From: Polaribacter dokdonensis | GTDB taxonomy: Bacteria; Bacteroidota; Bacteroidia; Flavobacteriales; Flavobacteriaceae | Length of the DNA: 64,000 bases | NCBI RefSeq assembly: GCF_024362345.1 | Contig: NZ_CP101505.1 | Coordinates: 206,001 to 270,000, forward strand | Reading direction: 5' to 3' | Shown: positions 46,478-55,440 of the stretch, one piece after another | Numbering within the stretch: position 1 is the first letter of the stretch | Layout: every line of letters starts with the position of its first letter | Notes under the pieces: model-generated | Seen by the model: the letters and a program-made list of their open reading frames with translations, nothing else | Told to the model about the DNA's origin: nothing | Database searches by the model: none | Program-made: the position numbers and the translations under genes

Positions 46478-48007
46478 TTAGTTTATTAAATGTGTATTAC
46501 ATTCTAAACAATTATAATGTTTTTTATCAAAATCCCTGTAAGCAAAAGTTTTGCATTCAGAAACAACACATCTTCTAATCTTATTCTTAATAAAGGAATC
46601 TAAGTCTAAAGATGGGTTTGCATATCTAGCCATTCTAATATCTGAAAAAGCATATTCGTTAACTGCTTTCTTTGATTTTCTTTTTACTAATCCTATTTTT
46701 TTTAAAAGTTCTGATTTAGTCCATGGTAAAATTATATTCCTAATTGCAGGGGAATCAGCTGCTACTTTTTTCGTTACTAATTCTTCAATTGTAAATGAAA
46801 CAGCATTTATTTTTGTTAAATGCCTTAAGTTACTTTGGTTTAATATTATTTCCTCAACTTTTTCTTTACAAAACATATCAATTGCTCTATTAACTATATG
46901 AGGTTGGAATTTTAAAGAATTTGGGTTTTCTTTTAATTGTTCAGATAATATTCTGTTGCATATTCTTATGCAGTCTCTTGGAGAAAATTCGGAAAAGACA
47001 ATGACTCTTCCAAAGCTCTCTTTTTTTTCAAAAAGGGCAGATGCGTCTTTGATTTTTCCATTACTAAAAACAGATAATCTTTTATTAAGCATTACTCTTA
47101 TTTGCTTAACTGTCCATTTTAATTGATAACTATATACTCTATCTGGTCTTGCATCTTTTGCACAATATTGTTTTAATTCATCCCAAAGGAAAAATTTAAA
47201 ACCCATTCCAGGTGTTTCTAATAATTCTAAATCGCGTATAATTTGTGAGATAAAAAGGTAACTAGCTTTTGGGTTATTACCAGTCAAACTTAATTCATCT
47301 ACTTTATCTACTAAAACATAAATTGTATCAATACCTACTCTTTCTAAAAATGAACGAATATTAAATAGATTATCCTTGTGTGATAATTGAATTTTTTTAT
47401 CGAACTCAATTTTAGATATATCAACTTCTACTCCTTTTGCCTTACTTATTTTTTTTATTACTTCAGCAAATGGAGTTCTAAATTTATTCCAGATATCTGT
47501 AGCATGATCTTCAATAGATTTTAAAGAATTAATTGCTTGATTTGGAAATGAAGCAGGAGTTTCAAATAAATATATTCTACAAAGTTTGTATATGAACTGT
47601 CTTTCTTTATATGAAAATTGATATATGTATTGAAAATCATGTAATTCATTTAGTCTATTAAAAAAGGAAAGAAGCAATAACCTGTTTAAATACTCTAAAT
47701 GATAACTAGAATCTACATCTTCAATTTTTTTGAATTTAGATAAATCATGTTCAGTGTATGTTATACTAAGTATATTGTCAATTGGTTGAGCTCTTTTTTC
47801 AATCATTACCCTTTGTGCAGTTTTTCCAGCACCTCTAGGAGCATAAACGATATTAGATACTGGGTTTTCAGGGTCGCCCCAAACGTCTTCAAAATAATCA
47901 GGAGAAACGAAATATTTATCTATTATATCACTTTCTTTATCAGCATTAGTATGTTGAAAAGGATTAGCTGAAAGTCCAATTGAATTAAGATATTCTTTTT
48001 TTGTCAT
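46478..48007 (-). CDS. Cassette 11: P-loop ATPase of the Sll1717 type with a C-terminal Zn motif
   Basis: 509 residues. Walker A YAPRGAGKT at 55-63 and Walker B-like VLVDKVDEL at 231-239 define an AAA+/STAND-like ATPase. The mid part FSPRDCIRICNRIL is typical of the Sll1717 family. The C-terminus has four cysteines (RRCVVSECKTF and YNCLECNTH), suggesting a zinc ribbon. Related ATPases are often found in anti-phage islands, but the activity is unproven. The stop codon starts the base after the attC core. It is a sole gene, with about 105 bases upstream that could hold a promoter. Confidence 0.75.
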   Translation of the reverse strand: MTKKEYLNSIGLSANPFQHTNADKESDIIDKYFVSPDYFEDVWGDPENPVSNIVYAPRGAGKTAQRVMIEKRAQPIDNILSITYTEHDLSKFKKIEDVDSSYHLEYLNRLLLLSFFNRLNELHDFQYIYQFSYKERQFIYKLCRIYLFETPASFPNQAINSLKSIEDHATDIWNKFRTPFAEVIKKISKAKGVEVDISKIEFDKKIQLSHKDNLFNIRSFLERVGIDTIYVLVDKVDELSLTGNNPKASYLFISQIIRDLELLETPGMGFKFFLWDELKQYCAKDARPDRVYSYQLKWTVKQIRVMLNKRLSVFSNGKIKDASALFEKKESFGRVIVFSEFSPRDCIRICNRILSEQLKENPNSLKFQPHIVNRAIDMFCKEKVEEIILNQSNLRHLTKINAVSFTIEELVTKKVAADSPAIRNIILPWTKSELLKKIGLVKRKSKKAVNEYAFSDIRMARYANPSLDLDSFIKNKIRRCVVSECKTFAYRDFDKKHYNCLECNTHLIN

Positions 48008-48112
48008 TATTTTAAGCCTTACTAAACGTTATAATTTTACTTTTTAAAAGTACTACAAAAAAAATGAAGTATATTTTAATACTAGTTAGATTTTCGAATT
48101 GTATAGAATTAA

Positions 48113-48245
48113 GCCCAACGTGTTTGTATAAGATTTGTTGCGTGGTTTAAGCAATGAATTTACTAAATAAAACACGAATGGCGAAATTCCGAAGGAATTT
48201 CCCAAGTTAGCTAAAACTAGCAATAAAGTTTATACGGTGTTGCCC
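48113..48245 (-). repeat. attC-like site 12
   Basis: 133 bases from GCCCAAC to GTTGCCC, matching the RYYYAAC consensus on the left. The apex stem is GAAATTCC/GGAATTTC around GAA. Confidence 0.88.
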
Positions 48246-48249
48246 ACAG

Positions 48250-48654
48250 TTATTTATTCAATTGGACTAATAACGAATCACATTGTACATTAATGTACTT
48301 TAATTTTGGAACTAATTCCATTGAAGTTGGTTCGTTTATCCAATCTTGTGGTTTGCCCCAAAATTTTGATTTGCTATGTAAATAATCTGGTAATTCCTTT
48401 AATTCAGCGTTGATTGATTTTTGAAGTGCAACATTCCATAATTTCGCTAAATCCATATTTGGTTCATATCCATTATTGTCTATGAAATTTCGTGTTTCGA
48501 TAGATGCATATTGAATAGAGGTCAAAGCCTCCGACAATCTTTCTCTTTTTTCTTGAGACATACCGATGAGTTTAATTTCCTCCATCAATTTTTTAATTGA
48601 AGCTTTTACTGTTTCAACTAAAACTAATTTTCCTATAAATTCTGCTGCTGCCAT
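48250..48654 (-). CDS. Cassette 12, second gene: helical protein
   Basis: 134 residues from ATG 48654, giving MAAAEFIGKLVLVETVKASI; the longer frame overlaps the upstream gene and is rejected. It is helical, with no signal peptide and no recognised family. It begins four bases after the stop of the first gene, so the two are translated together, and they probably act together. Confidence 0.6.
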   Translation of the reverse strand: MAAAEFIGKLVLVETVKASIKKLMEEIKLIGMSQEKRERLSEALTSIQYASIETRNFIDNNGYEPNMDLAKLWNVALQKSINAELKELPDYLHSKSKFWGKPQDWINEPTSMELVPKLKYINVQCDSLLVQLNK

Positions 48655-48658
48655 ATTG

Positions 48659-49618
48659 TTAAATTTCCTCTGTTGCTTTCCAAGATTCATTAATGTCATA
48701 ATTTCCACCTCTCGCTAATCTATTGTGAAAGTTAATTACAATTTGTTCCACAAGTCCCATTTTTTCATAGGTTTTTAATACTTTTGGAAAAGCTTTAATG
48801 TAGTCAGCAATAAAAATACTCAACATCATAAAAGCAGTTTGTAAATTAAAAATCACCATATTTTTATAAGCACTTTCATTTTTACCAAACATATCCTTAA
48901 ATTGAAAAACAGCGACGTTTGATGGATGTGCATAAAGGGAAAAGTAAGTATAAATTTGGTCAAGTTTATCACCTTTAATATCCATTACTTTTACTAATTC
49001 TCTCCAACTCAAAAAGGACACTTGATTACCATTGAATTTAATTAAGTAATCCTTTTTTTTAATCATTGTTCGAATTTTTCCTTGATTTTTTTCATCCATA
49101 CTTCGGAAAAGCGGATTTTGTTCAATTTCTTTTCGGATTGATTCCATTTGCTTTAATTCATCTTCCATCTTATCTTTATTTTCTTGAAGCGTAATTACTC
49201 CATCAAATCTGTTTCGATAAGAAAGTCCAGCGTGAACCCAAAGTAAATATTTAATTTGCTTTTCATCTTTGGTTTTTGGTTCGTGATAAATCAAATTGAA
49301 CATACCTGTAGTTTCGTAGATGTTCCGAATTAATGAAGCAACAATAGTTGGGTCAATGATATTATTTAATGTTTTCCCTTTTTTAGATGTAAAATCAACT
49401 CCATTTAGTACATTCTTTAAGTGTAGTACTTTAGTCATCATCATTTGCAAAACCATTCTTGCGTCAGCATCTGCTTGTGAATCAACTTTGTCATAATTAT
49501 GATTAACTACTGCCTCGAAGAAAAAGTTAGCGTAAACATCCAATAATTCTTGACAAATAGGAATTGTATCACACCAAAAAAAGTGTTTACATTGTCGTCT
49601 TAATTCTTCAATTTCCAT
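48659..49618 (-). CDS. Cassette 12, first gene: DUF5677-like helical protein
   Basis: 319 residues. The sequence is helical. Motifs IVASLIRNIYETTGMFNL and YTYFSLYAHPSNVA resemble the DUF5677 family of helical proteins, with a conserved histidine in the YAHPS motif. HEPN-like folds show such a pattern, but I cannot prove the relation. The partner follows closely. A two-gene unit of unknown function; toxin-antitoxin or defence is one option. Confidence 0.5.
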   Translation of the reverse strand: MEIEELRRQCKHFFWCDTIPICQELLDVYANFFFEAVVNHNYDKVDSQADADARMVLQMMMTKVLHLKNVLNGVDFTSKKGKTLNNIIDPTIVASLIRNIYETTGMFNLIYHEPKTKDEKQIKYLLWVHAGLSYRNRFDGVITLQENKDKMEDELKQMESIRKEIEQNPLFRSMDEKNQGKIRTMIKKKDYLIKFNGNQVSFLSWRELVKVMDIKGDKLDQIYTYFSLYAHPSNVAVFQFKDMFGKNESAYKNMVIFNLQTAFMMLSIFIADYIKAFPKVLKTYEKMGLVEQIVINFHNRLARGGNYDINESWKATEEI

Positions 49619-49644
49619 ATTTTCGAAAAGTTGGTTTTAATTGT

Positions 49645-49835
49645 GGGCAACGGTTAGTATAAGAAACGTAGGGCAGAGTATAAGTACTACATTTCGGATT
49701 ATTACTAAGTCAAATTTACATATTTTGCTTTTAATTTTTTCTAAATGCCAAATTGGAAATTTGGCGACCTCATAAAGAAGCACGAACCTTCAAATTAAGC
49801 CTAAACCGCCCTATGTTTTTTATACATTGTTGCCA
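49645..49835 (-). repeat. attC-like site 13 (long class)
   Basis: 191 bases from GGGCAAC to GTTGCCA. The apex stem GCCAAATT (49747-49754) with AATTTGGC (49758-49765) is perfect around GGA. The outer arms include GTAGGGC and GCCCTAT. Confidence 0.82.
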
Positions 49836-49842
49836 GTAGTTT

Positions 49843-50094
49843 TTATTCCGTTTCTTCTACATTTTCTACTTCAGTATCTTCTTCTTCGTCAAAAATGTTT
49901 GAAATTTTTTCTAACATATCCTCTAGGTTTTGTTTTTCCTCATCTGAAAGGTTTCCGAAATCGGTATCATCAATTGTATTGTTTTCTAGAAGTTGTTTTA
50001 TCATTTCTGTATAAGTGAATTCTACAGGTATAGTTCCTTGTTGGATTTTTACAGTTATATCGTTATTATCTTCCTTATTGAATATTAATTTCAT
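49843..50094 (-). CDS. Cassette 13, second gene: small acidic protein
   Basis: 83 residues, with a strongly acidic C-terminus (FDEEEDTEVENVEETE) and an early IKQGTIPVEFTYTEM-like stretch. No family is recognised. Its ATG overlaps the stop of the TrlF-like gene by one base (TAATG), so translation is coupled and its amount is tied to the ATPase. It could act as a partner, an inhibitor or a DNA mimic; the last two ideas rest only on its charge. Confidence 0.65.
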   Translation of the reverse strand: MKLIFNKEDNNDITVKIQQGTIPVEFTYTEMIKQLLENNTIDDTDFGNLSDEEKQNLEDMLEKISNIFDEEEDTEVENVEETE

Positions 50095-52397
50095 TATTCA
50101 CTAAATTTTTTGAGGTTATACTTTTTAACTCTTTTTTTGATTGAAGATTTTCCACCATCTGTAATTTTAGCAATTAGGTCAACGACATTTATTCCTTCAA
50201 TTTCGCCTTCTAAAGGACTAGATTTTATTATTAGTTTATTGTTTTCATTTCTACACAGTATTATATTTTGAGCATCAGCTAACATTGGTATTGTTGCATT
50301 GTGAGAAACTAATATAATTTGTTTTTGACTTTTTATTTTTTTGACTGCCGTAACAAGTCCTTTATTTATGTAATCAGTTGCCAGATTATCCTCAGGTTGG
50401 TCTATTATTATTGGAGCACTATCTTTATCATATCCTAGAATTATATCAAGAATTACTGATGTTTTCCAGCCTGGGCTAAGTTTATCAAATTCACGACCAT
50501 CATTAGTAATGATTTTATATTTCTTCTTATTTAGCTCTTCAAAACTGTTATATATTCTGTTTTCGAAATCGTCATAATCTTTAACTTTAGGTTTTTGTTT
50601 TTTAAAGTTACTTTCAAAGAGTAATTCAGGTGTAATATTCTCAAAACTACTTATTTTATTTTTTAGAAAATGATTGACTATTTCAATAAACTTATCTGTA
50701 CTTAGTATAAAATCATTCTCTATGTATAATTTATGCCCCATTGATTCTATTTCCTCTGAATCAAAATTGAGAGTATAACTTGAAATTGAATTTATAGTTC
50801 TATGAAATTTTCTATAAGCTCTAACATATTTTTTTAAGGACTCTAAAAGCTTGATAAAGTTTTGACTTTTAGTTTGTTCTTCAGAATTTGAATGTCTCAA
50901 TACTTGATTGTATGACTCTTGCTCTTGCTCAAGTAAATTTCTAACTTGTTTTTCCTTATTTGAAATTTTTAAAACATCTGACAATTCAGATTTGAGTTTA
51001 GTCACTAAATCAGAATCGTGTTTAATAAATGGGTATTTAGATAAAAAGTTATCTATCGATTCTAAGGATTGAACATATTCATCATAAGTCCCTATTGTGA
51101 ATCTTAATTTTTCATTCTCTACTTCACTTGATTGAAGGTTGTCGTAAATATTGGTTTCTAAATTATCTCTTGTAATTAACCTTGAAATAATAGGAGTAGT
51201 TTGTAATGTTTTACTTTCGTGTTCAAGAGTTTTTACACTGTCAATTAATGAGATTATATTCTTTTTAAATTCTCGTAAACCATTATTAATACTTGTTTTG
51301 ATATCTTCATCTCCGGGAAAGGCTCTTTTTATTATATCTATATTTTCAATTTTATCTTCACTGATATTATTGACAACTCCCATAATGTAATTTTGAGAGA
51401 GGTAATGAGGTTTCATTCCTGATGGGTTTACAATATTAATCTTATCGATTTCATATTGTTTATATATTGAGTCTTCTACAGTCTTATTTATACCTTTGAC
51501 GATAGAATCGACAAGTAGTGTTTTTCCACTAGATGAACCTCCGATTATTACGTTTAACCCAGAGGTAAGTTCAACATCTATTTCTAGATTTTCTTCTTTG
51601 TGAGAAACAGATTTAATATTCTCTGAATAAAATTTAGGCTTAGTTTCCGAATAAATTAATCTAGATTGTTCTGATAATGATAATCTTAAGCCATTAAAAG
51701 TTGGCTTTGCAAGCATCCAAGTTGGGTTAAAAGGATTTTTGTCTTTACCATTAGGATATGTTGATGGTGTATAATTATCACTACAAGTGATAAGATTTAC
51801 AAATTCGTTTATTCCAAGTTTTTTGAAATAATCTTGAGTTTTTTCAAGTCCTTTGTCTCCTCTTGCAGTAAATCCTTCAAAATGATTGTAGTAAACATTT
51901 CTTTCTAAAGTACTATCTAATCTCGTATCCTTTGGTATAGAAGTGTTAAATGTTGCGTGTGATTGTCCACCGTGTGGCAATAACATAAATTCATAAGAAT
52001 CAAATTTGTTAATTATTTCTTGAATTGTAGGTATAGTTGGGTCTTTTTTGACAACTTCTTTGTTGGGATATAATTCATCGAGTTTCTTGTTTATATCATC
52101 AAGTATATCTTCCGTGATTTCTTTTATGTCAAAATAAATATGACAATGATATGCAGGACAATCGTCATAATTTTTTATATGTAATTCTACACCAAGAATG
52201 ATATTTAAGTTTAAAGCTATCGCTTTTAGATAAGCACTCTTATTAACCATATTATGGTCAGTTAGTGAAATTAAAAAATCGGAATTCCCATTGAATTCTT
52301 GAATTTTTGTGACTAATAAATTGATGTCATAATCTTCATTTACTTCATTAGGATTAGCAGAAGTGTGAATGTGTGTATCTAAGTAAATAGGATTCAA
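50094..52397 (-). CDS. Cassette 13, first gene: TrlF-like PHP-domain ATPase
   Basis: 767 residues from TTG 52397. The N-terminal PHP phosphoesterase domain has YLDTHIHTS (His9, His11), SLTDHNM (Asp47, His48) and LPHGGQSHATF. The ATPase part is SMC/RecF-like: Walker A GGSSSGKT at 286-293, a coiled-coil insert, and Walker B IIIDQPEDN at 663-671 followed by VSHN. The plan matches the TrlF family. A PHP nuclease or phosphatase fused to an SMC-type ATPase is typical of anti-mobile-element systems, which would be its likely role here. Confidence 0.85.
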   Translation of the reverse strand: MNPIYLDTHIHTSANPNEVNEDYDINLLVTKIQEFNGNSDFLISLTDHNMVNKSAYLKAIALNLNIILGVELHIKNYDDCPAYHCHIYFDIKEITEDILDDINKKLDELYPNKEVVKKDPTIPTIQEIINKFDSYEFMLLPHGGQSHATFNTSIPKDTRLDSTLERNVYYNHFEGFTARGDKGLEKTQDYFKKLGINEFVNLITCSDNYTPSTYPNGKDKNPFNPTWMLAKPTFNGLRLSLSEQSRLIYSETKPKFYSENIKSVSHKEENLEIDVELTSGLNVIIGGSSSGKTLLVDSIVKGINKTVEDSIYKQYEIDKINIVNPSGMKPHYLSQNYIMGVVNNISEDKIENIDIIKRAFPGDEDIKTSINNGLREFKKNIISLIDSVKTLEHESKTLQTTPIISRLITRDNLETNIYDNLQSSEVENEKLRFTIGTYDEYVQSLESIDNFLSKYPFIKHDSDLVTKLKSELSDVLKISNKEKQVRNLLEQEQESYNQVLRHSNSEEQTKSQNFIKLLESLKKYVRAYRKFHRTINSISSYTLNFDSEEIESMGHKLYIENDFILSTDKFIEIVNHFLKNKISSFENITPELLFESNFKKQKPKVKDYDDFENRIYNSFEELNKKKYKIITNDGREFDKLSPGWKTSVILDIILGYDKDSAPIIIDQPEDNLATDYINKGLVTAVKKIKSQKQIILVSHNATIPMLADAQNIILCRNENNKLIIKSSPLEGEIEGINVVDLIAKITDGGKSSIKKRVKKYNLKKFSE

Positions 52398-52417
52398 TGA
52401 GTGTGTTTTTAAATTAC

Positions 52418-52550
52418 TGGCAACGTGTTTGTGTATGAAAAGTTGCGTTTTTGTAAGCGAGGATTTTCCGTAGGAAAATCAGACGTAACAAAAGTGCAAC
52501 GATCTTTATTTAAGCACTAATGTAGCATTTTTTTATACACGATGTTGGCA
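52418..52550 (-). repeat. attC-like site 14
   Basis: 133 bases from TGGCAAC to GTTGGCA. The apex stem is GATTTTCC/GGAAAATC around GTA; same subclass as sites 10 and 18. Confidence 0.85.
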
Positions 52551-52558
52551 GTAGTTTT

Positions 52559-53089
52559 TTAATATGTTCTTATTATTTCATCCATTTCTTTGCACCAATC
52601 TATTATTTCTCCTTTGTCGTTAAATTCAATATGATAGGTTACATAAATATTCTCGTGTGTTTCGTGAATATTCACAAAAATTCGGTCAGTTCCATTTTTT
52701 TCTTTGTGAGGTGCAGTTATATTTAATCTTGGATAATTTCCTTTTCCACGTTTTTTTATTTTAAATTTCTTTTTGTCTAAATCAGAGAAGTCAAGTTCAA
52801 ACCTTTCAGAATCGATTTTTCTTTGGCTCTCAACATATGATTCTATAGGTTGAAATTGTTCATTGTTTTTCCATTTAATTCCTAAACAATTAGGATTTGA
52901 AAACACAAAATAGTCAGGTTGAAAATCATTTACGTATTGATAAACTTTTATTTTCTTTTTAGTCGGAAAAGAGTCAATAAGTTTTGATTGATAAAAGTCA
53001 AATGCAATTTGCTCATAAAAAGGAAATTCAGTTTGTGAAATTCCAATTCCACATTTGAGTAAGAAAATCAGAAGTATTGTTTTTTTCAA
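52559..53089 (-). CDS. Cassette 14: small secreted protein
   Basis: 176 residues from TTG 53089, with a signal peptide ending GIGISQ. The mature protein is rich in lysine and aromatic residues (FVFSNPNCLGIKWKN, ENIYVTYHIEFNDKGE). No family is recognised. About 107 bases precede it in the cassette, enough for a promoter. It is a sole cassette gene. Confidence 0.6.
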   Translation of the reverse strand: MKKTILLIFLLKCGIGISQTEFPFYEQIAFDFYQSKLIDSFPTKKKIKVYQYVNDFQPDYFVFSNPNCLGIKWKNNEQFQPIESYVESQRKIDSERFELDFSDLDKKKFKIKKRGKGNYPRLNITAPHKEKNGTDRIFVNIHETHENIYVTYHIEFNDKGEIIDWCKEMDEIIRTY

Positions 53090-53196
53090 AATCAGTTATT
53101 TAAAATTCAATTCCAATTTAATTCAGTTTACTTTTTAATAAAAGGCTTAATGAGTGAAACGTTACTTACGATTAGTTAACGGATTTCTCAAATTAC

Positions 53197-53329
53197 TGCC
53201 AACGTTGTCGTGTATGATTAGTTGCGTGTTTAAGTAACTAATTTAGCAAAAATGGAACGAATCAGAGGAAATTCCGCAGGAATTTCCACGTAAGCTAAAA
53301 CTAGCAATTAATTATACACATTGTTGGCA
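53197..53329 (-). repeat. attC-like site 15
   Basis: 133 bases from TGCCAAC to GTTGGCA. The apex stem is GAAATTCC/GGAATTTC around GCA. Confidence 0.87.
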
Positions 53330-53337
53330 ACTGGCTT

Positions 53338-53784
53338 TTATTCAGTCGGCATATCACCTTCGCCTGATGGTACTATTACAAATCCATATTCCACATCATC
53401 AGGGACTTTATACTTTTTCCAATATTCGCCACCAATTCCAGCTAATTCACCTTTTTTGTCCTCAACTTCAAGTCCAGTATCTCCGAAATAAATTTTAGGT
53501 CCAATATTAAATAAAATAGAATCTGTATCTACGAATTCGAATATTTTCTCTTCATTCGGTTGCAAGGTGAATTTATCTTTAATACTCACAGGTTTATCAG
53601 TTTCGTTTCGTAAAAAGATTTTATATTTTTCTCCTGATTTTTCATACTCGGCTGGGATTATATATGTTTCATCTCCTTTTTCAATGATTTCATTTCCGTG
53701 TTTGTCTTTGTATCTATTTTCTTCTTTACAACCAAACAAAAATGATAGAATTCCCATAGTCAGTATTATTGTTTTTGTTTTCAT
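53338..53784 (-). CDS. Cassette 15, second gene: lipoprotein
   Basis: 148 residues. Lipobox SFLFGC is at about 19. The mature part has an immunoglobulin-like pattern (KYKIFLRNETDKPVSIKD, IFEFVDTDSILFNI). No family is recognised. It is 13 bases downstream of the CdiI-like immunity gene in the same cassette; the pair might defend against a neighbour's toxin both inside and outside the cell, but this is speculation. Confidence 0.6.
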   Translation of the reverse strand: MKTKTIILTMGILSFLFGCKEENRYKDKHGNEIIEKGDETYIIPAEYEKSGEKYKIFLRNETDKPVSIKDKFTLQPNEEKIFEFVDTDSILFNIGPKIYFGDTGLEVEDKKGELAGIGGEYWKKYKVPDDVEYGFVIVPSGEGDMPTE

Positions 53785-53797
53785 TTTTAGCTTGATG

Positions 53798-54196
53798 TCA
53801 ATTGGCTTTTACCTTTTCATTTATTCGGTCAAATTTTTTCTCTCCGAGTTCATTTTTTATTAATTCCGAATTTTGTTCCACAATGTTTTTAAAAGTCAGA
53901 AATTCAGTTTGATTTTCATTCCAAAATTCAGTCGGTAAACTTGAAACAGCGACAAGTAAATCGCCTTCATAAAAATCACATTCGGTCAAAATATTCCGTT
54001 TGAGTTTTTCGAGTGCGATTCTGATTAGATACTCAACTCCGATTTGTTGAGAAATCAGAAGCCTTATTTGTTCGTTAGTCAATTCCGCAATACTTATTTT
54101 CCGAAAATGATAGCATTTTTCAACCATATCAGTCGGAAATTCGGAAGGGTTGTTCCAAATATTTTTTTCTAATTGTTCGATTGATTTTGTTTCCAT
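53798..54196 (-). CDS. Cassette 15, first gene: CdiI-type contact-dependent inhibition immunity protein
   Basis: 132 residues. The sequence fits the CdiI_2 family: KSIEQLEKNIW near the start, FRKISIAELTNEQIRLLISQ, QQIGVEYLIRIALEKLKRN, and DFYEGDLLVAVSSLP then EFW. Such proteins neutralise the toxic tip of a CdiA-like or T6SS-like effector. No toxin gene is present, so this is an orphan immunity gene carried on a cassette. Confidence 0.82.
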   Translation of the reverse strand: METKSIEQLEKNIWNNPSEFPTDMVEKCYHFRKISIAELTNEQIRLLISQQIGVEYLIRIALEKLKRNILTECDFYEGDLLVAVSSLPTEFWNENQTEFLTFKNIVEQNSELIKNELGEKKFDRINEKVKAN

Positions 54197-54216
54197 TCTC
54201 GGTTTTTTCAGCTTGT

Positions 54217-54350
54217 TGCCAACGTTGTTGTATATGGTTTGTTGCGTGTTTTAAGCAACTAATTTAGTAAATAATTACGGACAAAGAAAGTCCGAGAGGA
54301 CTTTCGCAAGTAGGCAAGAAGCCAGCAATAAATTATATACGGTGTTGCCA
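54217..54350 (-). repeat. attC-like site 16
   Basis: 134 bases from TGCCAAC to GTTGCCA. The apex stem GAAAGTCC (54286-54293) with GGACTTTC (54298-54305) is perfect around GAGA and shows a compensated base pair relative to sites 7 and 9. Confidence 0.88.
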
Positions 54351-54357
54351 ACAGTAT

Positions 54358-55269
54358 TTATTTTTTCCATTCTGTTTCTTTTCCTATTTCTATTAATTTA
54401 CTATAAACTGCCATTAACCCAAAAGTACCAATCATACCATAATCTCTTATTTTTTTTATGCTATTGTCATTGAAATGAATAGTCAAAGTACTAGTTTGAT
54501 CATCTGACCAAGCAACAGAATAGTTATCTTTTAGTTTTTTAACTTCAATAAATTCCAGTAATTCCTGTATTTGATTAAATAATTTAATTGGTATTTTTCT
54601 TTCAGACTTTCCTTTGTGCTTTATATACGCTTGTCCATTAAATTCGGCTTTTCCTTTATAATTTATTTTTAAGTTAAATACAGGACAAGTTCCATAACAG
54701 CCACTAGTTTGAAATTCAATTCCTTTGATTTTATAATTTGCAGGTTTTTTATTAAGCTCTATAAATTCCTGAAACTTAAAAATTAACGTATCCTTTATAA
54801 TTAATTCTTTAGATTCCATTAATCCTACTTGCTCTTGTTTTTTAATATAAATTTTTAAATAATTTAAATCACCTTTTTTGATTGGTTTAAACAATTCACA
54901 ATTATCAAAAACATTCTTTGAAAGCGTATAAGTCTTGAAGCTATTATTTCCATTATCTACGATTGCGTAGCTGTAAAGAGTTGTTCCCCAATAGGCAGTT
55001 AAAATCAAATCGGTTAATCCGTCATTTGTTATGTCAATTTTTTCCCAATTTTTCATTCCTAGTAAATCATATTCATCTTTACAGGAAACTTTCTCTTTCA
55101 CTTTTTCTGTTGATATTATTTTGAATTCAGACCATTCAAATTTGGTGAATTTTGGATATATCTTTTTCGCAAATTCTTCCACGTCTTTTGAGTTGTTCAA
55201 ACTGTCAATTTGATTAGCAAACAAGAATGTTGAAGTAAAAATGAATATTATTAGAAGTACTTTTTTCAT
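54358..55269 (-). CDS. Cassette 16: secreted DUF6438 protein
   Basis: 303 residues from ATG 55269, with a signal peptide ending STFLFA. The C-terminal half is a DUF6438 domain: IEFQTSGCYGTCPVFNLKIN with its paired cysteines, and KLKDNYSVAWSDDQTSTLTI. The N-terminal half contains a VCBS-like or repeat-type segment (ITNDGLTDLILTAYWGTTLY). The function is unknown. It is a sole cassette gene. Confidence 0.75.
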   Translation of the reverse strand: MKKVLLIIFIFTSTFLFANQIDSLNNSKDVEEFAKKIYPKFTKFEWSEFKIISTEKVKEKVSCKDEYDLLGMKNWEKIDITNDGLTDLILTAYWGTTLYSYAIVDNGNNSFKTYTLSKNVFDNCELFKPIKKGDLNYLKIYIKKQEQVGLMESKELIIKDTLIFKFQEFIELNKKPANYKIKGIEFQTSGCYGTCPVFNLKINYKGKAEFNGQAYIKHKGKSERKIPIKLFNQIQELLEFIEVKKLKDNYSVAWSDDQTSTLTIHFNDNSIKKIRDYGMIGTFGLMAVYSKLIEIGKETEWKK

Positions 55270-55274
55270 ATTGT

Positions 55275-55406
55275 TGGCAACGTGTTCGTGTATGGTTAGT
55301 TGTGTTGGCAAGAACTAAGTTAACAAAAGAAAACGAACCAGAGGAAAATCCGTAGGATTTTCCGAGTACACACAGAACCAGCAATTGATTATACACGTTG
55401 TTGGCA
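55275..55406 (-). repeat. attC-like site 17
   Basis: 132 bases from TGGCAAC to GTTGGCA. The apex stem is GAAAATCC/GGATTTTC around GTA. Confidence 0.87.
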
Positions 55407-55440
55407 ATAGTTAACTAATAAATATCCCTTTTGAGTGCCT

